NCBI RefSeq assembly: GCF_030811595.1
Contig: NZ_JAUSRB010000002.1
Span: forward strand, 3,410,001 to 3,474,000
Direction: 5' to 3'
Length of the DNA: 64,000 nucleotides
From: Streptosporangium brasiliense
GTDB lineage: Bacteria > Actinomycetota > Actinomycetes > Streptosporangiales > Streptosporangiaceae
In this document: piece by piece, positions 24,724 to 32,592 of the stretch
Position numbering within the stretch: position 1 is the first letter of the stretch
Layout: the number at the start of each line of letters is the position of its first letter
Position numbers and translations under genes: made by a program
Notes under the pieces: model-generated
The model's database searches: none
Told to the model about the DNA's origin: nothing
What the model saw: the letters and a program-made list of their open reading frames with translations, nothing else

Positions 24724-25086
24724 GTGAGAAAACTCATGCATGCGGCGGCACTGTTCATCGTCGCCACCTCTGGGATCGTCGCGACGGGGGCGTCTGCGCA
24801 GGCGCGGGATGGCAGCACGCCGGTTGGCCCGGACCAGTACCAGGCGCTGATGGACCAGTGCCGGTACGCCGACTCGGCGCGGCTGCAGAGCGAGTGTCGC
24901 TCGGCGGTCGAGCGCAACTACCGGATCGGGCGGGAGAACTCCGACCTCGACTGCCGGACCTACTCGGGGGTCACGGTCTGCGGGGAGCTGTCGCTCAGCA
25001 AGAGAGAGGCCGCGTGCGTCCAGCACTCGGTGGAGGCGGGGCTGACGGAGCGTCGATCCGAAGTCGAGTGCTACGCGTTCTACTGA
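24724..25086 (+). CDS. Small secreted protein with six cysteines
   Basis: A 120-residue exported protein. The GTG at 24724 follows GGGGGGAG by 5 bases. The signal peptide runs to about residue 27 (AALFIVATSGIVATGASAQA). The mature part of about 93 residues has six cysteines (CRYA, ECRS, DCRT, VCGE, ACVQ, ECYA), enough for three disulfides, and ends in ECYAFY. I do not recognise the family. It stands alone upstream of the LPMO gene. Function unknown. Confidence 0.65.
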   Translation: MRKLMHAAALFIVATSGIVATGASAQARDGSTPVGPDQYQALMDQCRYADSARLQSECRSAVERNYRIGRENSDLDCRTYSGVTVCGELSLSKREAACVQHSVEAGLTERRSEVECYAFY

Positions 25087-25191
25087 CCCCGCCCCGACGG
25101 CCCCGCCCCGCCCCGGGCCGGGAGGGCGGGGCCGCGGCGCGGGAATCGTTCTTCGGATGTGCCGCAACCTATGGCATCGGGGACCGAATTT

Positions 25192-25211
25192 TTAGTAAGG
25201 TTTCTTGTTAA
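25192..25211. promoter_or_regulatory. Imperfect AT-rich palindrome upstream of the LPMO gene
   Basis: TTAGTAAG-GTTT-CTTGTTAA (6 of 8 arm positions complementary) in the only AT-rich stretch of the intergenic region, 64-83 bp upstream of the LPMO start. It could be an operator or part of a promoter. Confidence 0.35.
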
Positions 25212-25274
25212 TAACGTGCTATCCGTCGGCCGTTGGACATGTCCCACCTCCATCCCCCTGTAGGAGGAGTCCAC

Positions 25275-26153
25275 GTGCATCTGCGACACAAGGCGGCCAC
25301 CGCGGCCGCCGCGCTCACTGTTGGATCTCTGCTCGCCCTGCTGCCGTCCGCCCCGGCGGTCGCGCACGGATCGATGTCGAACCCGCCCAGCCGCGCCTAC
25401 GTCTGCAAGACGGAGGGGCCGGAGACCCCCAAGTCGGAGGCGTGCAAGGCGGCCGTCGCGGCCGGTGGCACCCAGGCGTTCTACGACTGGCACGAAGTCT
25501 CCCGGCTTGAGGCCGGCGGCAACCACCGTGCGATCATCCCGGACGGCAAGCTGTGCAGCGCCGGGCGTGACAAATATCGCGGGCTCGACCTCGCCAGGGC
25601 CGACTGGCCCGCCACCCGGGTCTCCCCGGGGCCGCTGACGATCACCTACCACGCGACCGCACCCCACGCCAACAGCAACTTCGAGTTCTACATCACCAAG
25701 CAGAGCTGGGACCCGACCCAGCCGCTGCGCTGGGCGGACCTGGAGCCCATCAAGACGTTCAACAACCAGAACCCCAGCACGTTCACGAACTGGACGATCA
25801 ACCTCCCGCAGCGCAGCGGCCGCCAGCTCGTCTACTCGATCTGGCAGCGCGTGGTGGGCAGCACCGAAGCCTTCTACACCTGCTCCGACGTGGACTTCGG
25901 CGGCGGCACCACCCCGACGCCGACCCCCACCCCGACGCCGACCCCGACGCCGACCGTGACCCCGACACCCACCCCGACCCCGACCCCCACGCCGACCTCG
26001 ACCCAGTCGGGCGGCGCCTGGAGCGCGGGCACCGCCTACACGGCGGGCACGCGGGTGACCTACGGCGGCCTGACCTACCAGTGCCTGCAGCCGCACACCG
26101 CGCTGCCGGGCTGGGAGCCGCCGAACGTCCCCTCGCTGTGGCAGCGCGTCTGA
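25275..26153 (+). CDS. Lytic polysaccharide monooxygenase (AA10) with C-terminal CBM5/12-type module
   Basis: A secreted copper enzyme of 292 residues that cleaves chitin or cellulose oxidatively. The signal peptide ends at AVA, leaving His as residue 1 (HGSMSNPPSRAYVC), the first half of the copper histidine brace; the second His is in ATAPHANSNFEFY. A Thr-Pro repeat linker follows, then a module of about 45 residues ending WEPPNVPSLWQRV, a chitin-binding type (CBM5/12). The GTG at 25275 has GGAGGAG upstream. The DUF305 lipoprotein gene 58 bp downstream may supply copper. The same C-terminal module is on the dioxygenase at 60166. Confidence 0.93.
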   Translation: MHLRHKAATAAAALTVGSLLALLPSAPAVAHGSMSNPPSRAYVCKTEGPETPKSEACKAAVAAGGTQAFYDWHEVSRLEAGGNHRAIIPDGKLCSAGRDKYRGLDLARADWPATRVSPGPLTITYHATAPHANSNFEFYITKQSWDPTQPLRWADLEPIKTFNNQNPSTFTNWTINLPQRSGRQLVYSIWQRVVGSTEAFYTCSDVDFGGGTTPTPTPTPTPTPTPTVTPTPTPTPTPTPTSTQSGGAWSAGTAYTAGTRVTYGGLTYQCLQPHTALPGWEPPNVPSLWQRV

Positions 26154-26211
26154 TCCAGACCGGCCGGGGCGGCCACGACCGCCCCGGCCCCACCCCGGAG
26201 AGGAGTCCACG

Positions 26212-26841
26212 ATGAAGCGCACCGCCCTCGCCGCCCTCGCCGTCCTGGGGGGCCTCCTGCTCGCCGGCTGCGGTGCCCACAGCATCCAGGAGCTCCGCGG
26301 TGACGCCTCCGCCGGGCATGGTGGCGCCCACGCGGGGCACGGCGCCGCCCGCACCCCGGGCGGGACCGCCGTCGCGGGCAAGGACTTCAACCCCGCCGAC
26401 GTGATGTTCCTGCAGATGATGACGGCCCACAACGGCCAGGGCGTGGAGCTGGTCCGGCTGGCGCCGGTGCGGACCACCCGTCAGGAGGTCAGGACACTGG
26501 CGGCGGCGATCGCCACGACCCAGGAGGTGGAGGCCGCGTCGATGGCCGAACAGCTGATCGACTGGGGTCGGCCCATCGGCGCGGAGCCCGGCGAGCACGC
26601 CGCCCACGGAGGCATGCCGGGGGTGAGCAAGGCGGAGATCGCCGCGGTCGCCGGAGCGGCCCCGGCCGACTTCGAGAAGAAGTTCCTCAACATGCTGATC
26701 GCCCAGCAGGACGACGCCGTCCAGATGGCCAGGATGGAGGTGAGCACCGGCCTGAACGCCGAGGTCAAGGCGCTGGCGGCGCGGATCGACGCCTCGCGCA
26801 CGGCGCAGATCAAGCAGATCCTGGCGCTGCTGGGCCAGTGA
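26212..26841 (+). CDS. DUF305 lipoprotein, possible copper-binding partner of the LPMO
   Basis: A 209-residue protein with a lipobox (LLLAGCG, Cys near 21) and two DUF305 halves. DUF305 proteins such as cyanobacterial CopM bind copper outside the membrane through M-x-x-H-H-type sites. Here the first site reads MMTAHNGQG and the second MLIAQQDDA, so most of the usual paired His residues are lost. Two His-rich stretches (GHGGAHAGHG near 36 and EHAAHGGM near 128) could bind metal instead. Being 58 bp behind the LPMO gene, it is probably co-transcribed; a role in copper delivery is inferred from that context only. Confidence 0.8.
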   Translation: MKRTALAALAVLGGLLLAGCGAHSIQELRGDASAGHGGAHAGHGAARTPGGTAVAGKDFNPADVMFLQMMTAHNGQGVELVRLAPVRTTRQEVRTLAAAIATTQEVEAASMAEQLIDWGRPIGAEPGEHAAHGGMPGVSKAEIAAVAGAAPADFEKKFLNMLIAQQDDAVQMARMEVSTGLNAEVKALAARIDASRTAQIKQILALLGQ

Positions 26842-26894
26842 TCGGACCGCGGGTCCGATGATCGATTTGTCCGCACGCTCTCCGGTATGGAATA

Positions 26895-26917
26895 TTTCCT
26901 ACCTAGTGTAAAGGAAA
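26895..26917 (+). promoter_or_regulatory. Operator-like element upstream of the MetQ-like gene
   Basis: TTTCCT (26895-26900) and its complement AGGAAA (26912-26917) flank ACCTAGTGTAA. The sequence from TACCTAG onward matches the element at 15129-15146 at 14 of 18 positions. It ends 11 bases before the ATG and so overlaps the region a repressor would block. Confidence 0.5.
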
Positions 26918-26928
26918 TAGGGAGAGTC

Positions 26929-27765
26929 ATGCGTAAGTTGTTCGGGGTCGTGGCAGGCCTGATCCTGGCCGGTAGCCTCGCCGCCTGCGGTGGATCCTCG
27001 ACCGACACGGCCGAGCCCGCCGCGGCACCCAAGGCCGACGCCCCGCTCAAGGTCGGGGTGAACCCCGTGCCCCATGGCGAGGTGCTCAAATACGTCAAGG
27101 ACAACCTCGCGGCCAAGGCCGGGCTGAACCTGGAGATCGTCGAGTTCACCGACTACGTCCAGCCCAACACCCAACTCGACGAGGGCAACCTGGACGCCAA
27201 CTACTTCCAGCACATCCCGTACCTGGAGGAGTTCTCCAAGGGCAAGGACATCAAGCTGAGCTGGGTCGCCCCGGTCCACATCGAGCCGCTCGGCCTCTAC
27301 TCCAAGAAGATCAAGAACGTCGCCGAGCTCGCCCAGGGCGCCTCGGTGGCCCTGCCGAACGACACCAGCAACCTGGGCCGCTCGCTCAAGCTCCTGGCCG
27401 ACAACGGGGTGATCACCCTCAAGGAGGGCGTCGGTGTCAAGGCCACCGAGCGCGACGTGGCCGACAACCCCAAGGGCCTGCAGTTCAAGCCCCTGGAGGC
27501 GGCCCAGCTTCCCCGCTCCCTGGAGGACGTGGACGCCGCGATCATCAACGGCAACTACGCCCTGGAGGGCGGCCTGCAGCCGGCGACCGACTCCCTGATC
27601 CTGGAGAAGGGTGAGGGCAACCCCTACGCCAACGGCCTGGTGACCGTGCCGGCCAAGGTGGACGACCCCCGCGTCAAGAAGCTCGCGGAGATCCTCCAGG
27701 GTCCGGAGGTCAAGAAGTTCATCGAGGACAAGTACAAGGGAGCGGTCCTGCCCGCCGGCCAGTGA
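26929..27765 (+). CDS. MetQ/NlpA-family methionine-binding lipoprotein
   Basis: A 278-residue lipoprotein (lipobox LAAC near residue 20) of the NlpA family, the binding component of MetNIQ methionine importers. TDYVQPNTQLDEGNLDANYFQH near residue 75 is the family signature. The ATG at 26929 is chosen because GGGAGAG precedes it and the lipoprotein signal starts there; an earlier in-frame ATG at 26887 would place the operator inside the gene. No MetN or MetI gene is adjacent, so it is an orphan binding protein here. The shared operator links it to the cysteine dioxygenase operon. Confidence 0.9.
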   Translation: MRKLFGVVAGLILAGSLAACGGSSTDTAEPAAAPKADAPLKVGVNPVPHGEVLKYVKDNLAAKAGLNLEIVEFTDYVQPNTQLDEGNLDANYFQHIPYLEEFSKGKDIKLSWVAPVHIEPLGLYSKKIKNVAELAQGASVALPNDTSNLGRSLKLLADNGVITLKEGVGVKATERDVADNPKGLQFKPLEAAQLPRSLEDVDAAIINGNYALEGGLQPATDSLILEKGEGNPYANGLVTVPAKVDDPRVKKLAEILQGPEVKKFIEDKYKGAVLPAGQ

Positions 27766-27786
27766 CCTCGCCACCCCGCCACCCCG

Positions 27787-27833
27787 CCGCCGCGCGGCCC
27801 CCGCCGGGAATCTCGGCCGGGGCCGCGCGGCGG
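27787..27833 (+). terminator. Terminator after the MetQ-like gene
   Basis: A 15-bp perfect GC stem (27787-27801 with 27819-27833) followed by ATCTGTTT. The remaining gap to 28009 holds degenerate GC-rich repeats of about 45 bp and no recognisable gene. Confidence 0.65.
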
Positions 27834-28009
27834 ATCTGTTTCCCGGGGTGACCTGGGCCCTTCCGGGGCCGACGGGGCCGCACGCCCGCGTTTCCCCCCG
27901 AGGCCGGCGGGGGCGTGACGGCGGCCGGACGCCCGTGCTTCTCCCGGGATCGGCGGGGCCGTGACCGCGGCCGGGCGGCCGTGCCCCGTGGCGGGCCACG
28001 CGGCGCGAC

Positions 28010-28032
28010 GTTTGAGATCCGTGTGGGGGATA
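28010..28032 (+). promoter_or_regulatory. SigB-type promoter candidate
   Basis: GTTT-N13-GGGATA resembles the actinobacterial general-stress consensus (GTTT, 13-16 bases, GGGTAT). It lies 35-57 bp upstream of the DUF6458 start. Confidence 0.4.
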
Positions 28033-28066
28033 GGGGATGAGGCGTTGGCTCGAAGGAGGGAATCCC

Positions 28067-28330
28067 ATGACCATCGCAGGCGGCATCATCCTCATCATGC
28101 TCGGCGCCATTCTCACCTGGGCGGTCGAGTTCGACATCGCCGGGTTCGACATCAACATCGTCGGCGTCATCCTGATGCTCGGCGGTCTCGCGTGGCTGCT
28201 GTTCGCGATCTACCGCCTCAGCGTCGCCCGCCGGGCCGTGGAGACGCCCACCACCACGGTGGTCGAGGACCCGGTGACCCACCGTCGCGTCTACGAGGAG
28301 CGCCACTACAACGACCCCCCGGTCGTGTGA
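28067..28330 (+). CDS. DUF6458-type small membrane protein
   Basis: An 87-residue protein with two membrane helices (residues 3-20 and 28-50) and a hydrophilic C-terminal tail. TIAGGIILIMLGAILTWAV and GFDINIVGVILMLGG are the family pattern. The ATG at 28067 follows AAGGAGGG. Function unknown. A stress-type promoter candidate lies upstream and another small stress-type gene (DUF4235) follows. Confidence 0.82.
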   Translation: MTIAGGIILIMLGAILTWAVEFDIAGFDINIVGVILMLGGLAWLLFAIYRLSVARRAVETPTTTVVEDPVTHRRVYEERHYNDPPVV

Positions 28331-28399
28331 CCCGTCCACTCCGCGGTACGAGAGCCGAGGTTTCCAGGGCCTGACCGCCCACTCCGCGCCGGTGCGCCC

Positions 28400-28424
28400 G
28401 TTAGCGTCCGCGCGTGCCGGGTAG
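28400..28424 (+). promoter_or_regulatory. SigB-type promoter candidate
   Basis: GTTA-N15-GGGTAG resembles the general-stress consensus and lies 40-64 bp upstream of the DUF4235 start. Confidence 0.4.
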
Positions 28425-28463
28425 GTGGGGCCTCTCATCAAGTGTGAAACGGAGGACGGGACG

Positions 28464-28715
28464 TTGAGCAGGGTCGTATCCCGAGGGACGAGCGCCGTGA
28501 GCGGAATGCTCGGCGGTGCCATCGCAGGAGCCATCTTCAAGCAGGTCTGGAAGTTCGCCTCGGGCAAGGATGACGCGCCCCAGGCGACGTCCGACGAGTA
28601 CGGCTGGAGGGAGATCCTGGTCGCGGCGGCCATCCAGGGCGCGATCTTCGGCGTGGTCAAGGCCGCGATCGACAGGTCCGCGGCGCGGAGCATTCACCGA
28701 GCCACCGGCAAGTGA
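28464..28715 (+). CDS. DUF4235-type membrane protein
   Basis: An 83-residue protein with one or two hydrophobic segments (AVSGMLGGAIAGAIFKQVW and ILVAAAIQGAIFGVVKAAID), matching DUF4235. The TTG at 28464 is preferred because GGAGGACGGG precedes it; a GTG at 28425 is in frame but has no ribosome binding site. Function unknown; family members are commonly single small membrane proteins in actinomycetes. Confidence 0.78.
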   Translation: MSRVVSRGTSAVSGMLGGAIAGAIFKQVWKFASGKDDAPQATSDEYGWREILVAAAIQGAIFGVVKAAIDRSAARSIHRATGK

Positions 28716-28764
28716 TCTCGCCCGGGAGCCCCCGGCCCGTCTGACGGACCGGGGGCTCGGCGCG

Positions 28765-28848
28765 TCCCCGCGGAGATCCGGGCCGGGGGTCCCCGCGGAG
28801 ATCCGGGCCGCGGGTCCGGGCCGGGAGTCCCCGCGGAGATCCGGGCCG
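28765..28848. repeat. Three 21-bp direct repeats in the DUF4235-SDR gap
   Basis: Copies at 28765-28785, 28790-28810 and 28828-28848 are identical (core CCCCGCGGAGATCCGGGCC). They fill the gap between convergent genes. Confidence 0.85.
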
Positions 28849-28910
28849 CGAGTCTGGGCCGGGGGCCCGAGGGGCGAGAGCCCCGCGACTCCGGGGCTCC
28901 GCCGGGCCCG

Positions 28911-29906
28911 TCAGGCCCTCGCCCGGCGGGTGACCGCGGCGGCGACGGCCCCGCCGGCCAGGGTGAGGGCGGCCAGGCGACGGTGGCGGGAGAGCCAGGC
29001 CTGCGGGCTGCGGGCGTGGGCGCGGCGGCCGAAAGTGCCGTGGGCGCCGTAGTCGTCGTCCTCGTCGGCGGGCCTCCACAGGTTGGCCACGCCCGTGGGG
29101 GGCTGGGCCGCCGTCTGCTGGCTGTCCCGGCCGGTCCGGGCCAGATAGCGGTCGAGCAGCCCGGGGGCGATCCGCTGCGCGAGCAGGGTGGCGGCCGTCG
29201 AGCCACCCACCCAGTATTCGCGCCGTCCGGGGTGTTCGGCCGCGTGGACCAGCGCCCGGGCGGCCACCTCGGGCTCGTAGATCGGCGGCACCGGCTGCGG
29301 GTGGCGGCCCAGCTTGGACAGCACCCAGGAGAACTGCGGAGTGTTCAGCGCGGGCAGCTGCACCATGGTGATCTGGATCCCGCTCCGCTCCCCCAGCAGT
29401 TCGGTCCTGACCGACTCGGTGAACCCCTTGATCGCGTGCTTGGCCCCGCAGTAGGCCGCCTGCAGCGGGATGCCCCGGTAGGCCAGAGCCGAGCCGGTCT
29501 GCACGATCACTCCCCGGTTGCGGGGGCGCATCAGATCCAGCGCCACCCGCGTCCCCCAGACATAGCCGAGGTAGGTGACCTGGGTGGCCCGCTCGAACTC
29601 CTCCGGTGTGATCTCGGTGAAGGGGGCGAAGACCGACGAGAAGGCCACGTTGATCCAGACGTCGATCGGCCCGACCTCCCGCTCGATCCGTTCCGCGGCA
29701 TCCCTGACCTGCTGGTAGTCGGACACATCGGCTTCGTAGACCAGCCCGGCGCCACCCGCCGCGCCGGCCTCCACCGCGGCGGAGCCGAGACCGGCCGTGC
29801 CCCGGGCGATCAGTGCCACGGTGGCGCCGCGGGCGGCCAGCCGCCGGACCACCGCCCGGCCCACCCCGCCGCTGGCCCCGGTCACCACCACGACCTTGTT
29901 CTTCAT
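28911..29906 (-). CDS. SDR-family oxidoreductase with C-terminal extension
   Basis: A 331-residue short-chain dehydrogenase. The NADP-binding TGASGGVGRA is at about 9-18, the catalytic Tyr-x-x-x-Lys is YCGAK near 155 and the Ser is in QTGSALAYRG. The C-terminal 80 residues exceed the usual SDR length and end with a hydrophobic segment (LAALTLAGGAVAAAV), possibly a membrane anchor. The ATG at 29906 follows GGAGGAACC. It lies 19 bp after the glycosyltransferase gene and is probably in one operon with it. Substrate unknown. Confidence 0.88.
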   Translation of the reverse strand: MKNKVVVVTGASGGVGRAVVRRLAARGATVALIARGTAGLGSAAVEAGAAGGAGLVYEADVSDYQQVRDAAERIEREVGPIDVWINVAFSSVFAPFTEITPEEFERATQVTYLGYVWGTRVALDLMRPRNRGVIVQTGSALAYRGIPLQAAYCGAKHAIKGFTESVRTELLGERSGIQITMVQLPALNTPQFSWVLSKLGRHPQPVPPIYEPEVAARALVHAAEHPGRREYWVGGSTAATLLAQRIAPGLLDRYLARTGRDSQQTAAQPPTGVANLWRPADEDDDYGAHGTFGRRAHARSPQAWLSRHRRLAALTLAGGAVAAAVTRRARA

Positions 29907-29925
29907 GATCGGTTCCTCCTCCGGT

Positions 29926-31146
29926 TCAGGCGGCACCCGTACCCGGGCAGGCACCGGTCATGCCGAGTGACCGGCCGCGAGAGGTGAGCACGTCCGTGTA
30001 GACGGCGACGGTCTGGTCGGCGACCCGGCCCCAGCCGTAGCGGGATCTCGCCCGGCCGGCGGCGGCGACGCCGTAGGCGGTGCGCCGGAACGGGTCGGCG
30101 AGCAGCTCGCGCAGGGCGCGGCCGAGAGCGGCCGGCTTGCGGGGCGGCACCAGCAGGCCGGTGACGCCGGGGACGACCGTGTCCAGGTGGCCGCCCACGG
30201 CGGAGGCGACCACCGGCACGCCGCAGGCCATGGCCTCCAGCGGCACGATGCCGAACGGTTCGTACCAGGGCACGCTGACCACGACGTCCACCGCGCGCAT
30301 CAGCGCCGGGACGTCCTGCCGGGCCACCCTGCCGAGGAACCGGACACGGTCCGCCACGCCGTACATGCCGGCGATCCGCGCCAGGCGGGCCGGCTCCGGC
30401 TCGCCGGGGGAGCCGCCCGCGACCACGAGCGTGGCGTCCGGAACGTGGCGCAGCGCCCGGATCGTGGTCTCCACCCCCTTGCGCGGGACCGCCCGGCCGA
30501 CGGCGAGCAGGACCGGCCCGGGGCCGAGGTCCATCCTCGGGCCGGTCGGGGTGAAGGCGTCCAGGTCGACGCCGCAGGGGACGATCCGGGTGCGGACGCC
30601 GGGCGCCCGCATCCGGCCCAGCTCCGCCACCTCGTCGGCGCAGGTCGCGATGACCGCGTCCACCTGGCGGGCGATGAGCTTCTCGGTCCCGACGCGCTCG
30701 CGCGGGCTGGTGTCGGCCGGCCCCTGATGACGCCGCTTGACCGTGCCGAGGGCGTGGAAGGTGTGCACGGTGGGCACCGCGGTGTCCTGGGCGGCGGCCA
30801 GCGTGGCCAGGCCGCTCATCCAGAAATGGCTGTGGGCCAGGTCCGGCGGGGTGGCGTGCCAGCGCCGGGCGAGCCACCGGCCGAAGTCCGGCATCCAGGG
30901 GAGCAGGTCGTCCTTCGCCATGGTCTCGGCGGGGCCGACCGGGACGTGGACCACGGTGACCCCGGGGGCGAAGCGGACCTCCTCCGGCTGGGCGGTGGTC
31001 TCCCTGCGGGTGTAGACGGTCACCTCGTGTCCCCGCGCGCCGAGGGCGCGGGAGAGGGCGGCGACGTGGACGTTCTGTCCCCCGGCGTCGGCACCGCCGA
31101 CGGTGGCCAGAGGGCTGGCGTGTTCGGACACCATCGCGATCTTCAT
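29926..31146 (-). CDS. GT4-family glycosyltransferase
   Basis: A 406-residue GT-B glycosyltransferase. The N-terminus (KIAMVSEHASPLATVGGADAGG) resembles the sucrose-synthase/MshA branch. The donor-binding EX7E motif is EPFGIVPLE near residue 295, with GGSPGEPE near 225. It probably transfers a sugar from a nucleotide-sugar donor, but the acceptor is unknown; it is not mshA by context, as no mycothiol genes are nearby. ATG at 31146 and GTG at 31152 are both possible starts. The SDR gene follows in the same direction. Confidence 0.87.
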   Translation of the reverse strand: MKIAMVSEHASPLATVGGADAGGQNVHVAALSRALGARGHEVTVYTRRETTAQPEEVRFAPGVTVVHVPVGPAETMAKDDLLPWMPDFGRWLARRWHATPPDLAHSHFWMSGLATLAAAQDTAVPTVHTFHALGTVKRRHQGPADTSPRERVGTEKLIARQVDAVIATCADEVAELGRMRAPGVRTRIVPCGVDLDAFTPTGPRMDLGPGPVLLAVGRAVPRKGVETTIRALRHVPDATLVVAGGSPGEPEPARLARIAGMYGVADRVRFLGRVARQDVPALMRAVDVVVSVPWYEPFGIVPLEAMACGVPVVASAVGGHLDTVVPGVTGLLVPPRKPAALGRALRELLADPFRRTAYGVAAAGRARSRYGWGRVADQTVAVYTDVLTSRGRSLGMTGACPGTGAA

Positions 31147-31227
31147 GGGCACGGCTCCCGTGGCGCGGCATGCGGCGGCGACGTGCCTGCGTCTTAGGCA
31201 TCCGACTGGCTCTCCTTCCCCTCATGA

Positions 31228-31265
31228 GCGTTTTAAACGCGTTTGACCTCGGGTTTCTCGGGAAC
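31228..31265 (+). promoter_or_regulatory. Palindrome and stress-type promoter candidate upstream of the BON gene
   Basis: GCGTTT-T-AAACGC (31228-31240) is a perfect palindrome. Directly after it, GTTT-N15-GGGAAC (31241-31265) is one base from the general-stress consensus. Both lie in the divergent region between the glycosyltransferase and the BON gene. Confidence 0.3.
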
Positions 31266-31294
31266 GCGACCGCTTTGAAGAGAGGAGTTCAACG

Positions 31295-31540
31295 ATGGAG
31301 GCGCCGCAGTACGTCGCCGCGCGTGTGCAACGCGCGCTGGCCGAGGACGAGAGAACCCACGAGCTCGGCATCCGGGTGGACGTCCGGGGTGAGCAGCTCT
31401 TCCTGCGCGGCCAGGTGACCGGCGCCGAGCGCCGCGCGCTGATCGCCGACGTGGCGGGCGAGGCGGCTCCCGGCCTGACGGTCCACAACGAGATCACCGT
31501 CATGGACGTCCGGGGTCCGGGGGAGGAGGAGAGGCTGTGA
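31295..31540 (+). CDS. BON-domain protein
   Basis: An 81-residue soluble protein made of a single BON domain. YVAARVQRALAEDERTHEL forms the first helix, and VRGEQLFLRGQVTGAERR the strand-turn with conserved Gly. BON domains bind phospholipid or ligands in stress proteins. It has no signal peptide. Its stop overlaps the start of the phosphoesterase gene (GTGA at 31537), so the two are co-translated. Confidence 0.85.
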   Translation: MEAPQYVAARVQRALAEDERTHELGIRVDVRGEQLFLRGQVTGAERRALIADVAGEAAPGLTVHNEITVMDVRGPGEEERL

Positions 31541-32250
31541 GAGAGCTGCGGATCGCGGCGGTCGGAGACGTGCACCTGGACGAGAGTCTGAGGGGGAGCT
31601 ACCGCGCGCGACTGGAGGGCGTCGAGGAGCACGCCGACGTGCTGCTGCTGGCCGGGGACCTGACCCGGCACGGCACCCTGGAGGAGGCGCGGGTGGTGGC
31701 GGAGGAGTTCCGCGACCTGCCGATCCCCGTGGTCGCCGTGCTCGGCAACCACGACCACCATTCCGACCTGCCCGCCGAGATCGCGGCCCTGCTGTCCGGT
31801 GCCGGGATCACGGTCCTGCACGACGACTCGACCGTGCTCGACATCGACGGAGTACGGCTCGGCGTGGTCGGCGGCAAGGGCTTCGGCGGGGGATACGCCG
31901 GCAAGTGCGCCAGCGATTTCGGCGAGCCCGAGATCAAGGCGTTCGTCGGGCACACCAAGCGGATCGCGGAGCGCTGGCGGGTGGCCCTCAAGGAGCTCCA
32001 GGCGGACCGGAGGGTCGTGCTGTCGCACTACTCGCCGGTCAAGGACACCCTGCACGGGGAGCCGCTGGAGATCTATCCCTTCCTCGGCAGCTACCTGCTG
32101 GCCGAGGCGGTGGACGCGGAGGGCGCCGACCTGATCGTCCACGGTCACGCGCACGCCGGGACGGAGAAGGGCGTCACCCCGGGGGGCGTCCGGGTGCGCA
32201 ACGTGGCGCTGCCGGTGCTGGGCCGGGCGTACGGGGTGTACTGCCTGTAG
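31537..32250 (+). CDS. Calcineurin-like metallophosphoesterase
   Basis: A 237-residue phosphoesterase. The metal-binding motifs are complete and in order: GDVHLD (9-14), GDLTRHG (near 41), GNHDHH (near 70), SHY (near 166) and GHAHAG (near 204). Family members hydrolyse phosphomono- or diesters. It is translationally coupled to the BON gene by a 4-base overlap. Substrate unknown. A perfect 12-bp terminator stem follows at 32325. Confidence 0.9.
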   Translation: MRELRIAAVGDVHLDESLRGSYRARLEGVEEHADVLLLAGDLTRHGTLEEARVVAEEFRDLPIPVVAVLGNHDHHSDLPAEIAALLSGAGITVLHDDSTVLDIDGVRLGVVGGKGFGGGYAGKCASDFGEPEIKAFVGHTKRIAERWRVALKELQADRRVVLSHYSPVKDTLHGEPLEIYPFLGSYLLAEAVDAEGADLIVHGHAHAGTEKGVTPGGVRVRNVALPVLGRAYGVYCL

Positions 32251-32324
32251 TCCCGGAGGCCCTGCGGCGGTGAAATCGCGAAGAGATGAAACCACGGAGA
32301 AATGAAGTCGTGAGGGCGTGAAGA

Positions 32325-32352
32325 AGCGGGCCGGGTGAGAACCCGGCCCGCT
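32325..32352 (+). terminator. Terminator after the metallophosphoesterase gene
   Basis: AGCGGGCCGGGT-GAGA-ACCCGGCCCGCT, a perfect 12-bp stem with a tetraloop. Confidence 0.7.
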
Positions 32353-32420
32353 GAGGCTTCTGATGGTAATTCGGGGCGACTTGGTGTTTGGTGCGGACGT
32401 TCTGCGAGCCATCGCCCGCA

Positions 32421-32570
32421 TCACACATTGAAGATGCTCACACCTCCGGGACCGACGAGGAAGCCGAGGACGATAAGGACGATCCCCCAGAGGAGGTCGC
32501 GGCGGGCCAGGATTACATAGATCCCGGCGACGACGAGAACGACTGCGATGATCCAGAGCAAAGTAGCCAT
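32421..32570 (-). CDS. GPGG-motif small membrane protein
   Basis: A 49-residue protein found by reading the minus strand of the gap downstream of the DUF6328 gene. It has two hydrophobic segments (MATLLWIIAVVLVVAGIYVI and LLWGIVLIVLGFLVGPGG) and ends GPGGVSIFNV, the hallmark of a small actinobacterial membrane-protein family. The ATG at 32570 lies 22 bp after the DUF6328 stop, so the two are probably co-transcribed; the ribosome binding site is weak. Function unknown. Confidence 0.72.
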   Translation of the reverse strand: MATLLWIIAVVLVVAGIYVILARRDLLWGIVLIVLGFLVGPGGVSIFNV

Positions 32571-32592
32571 AACTAGGGACTGCCCTCACAAT

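Noticed and set aside
29926..31146. MshA (mycothiol glycosyltransferase)
   Set aside because: The GT4 fold and N-terminus are similar, but the context lacks mycothiol genes and the SDR partner is not part of that pathway.
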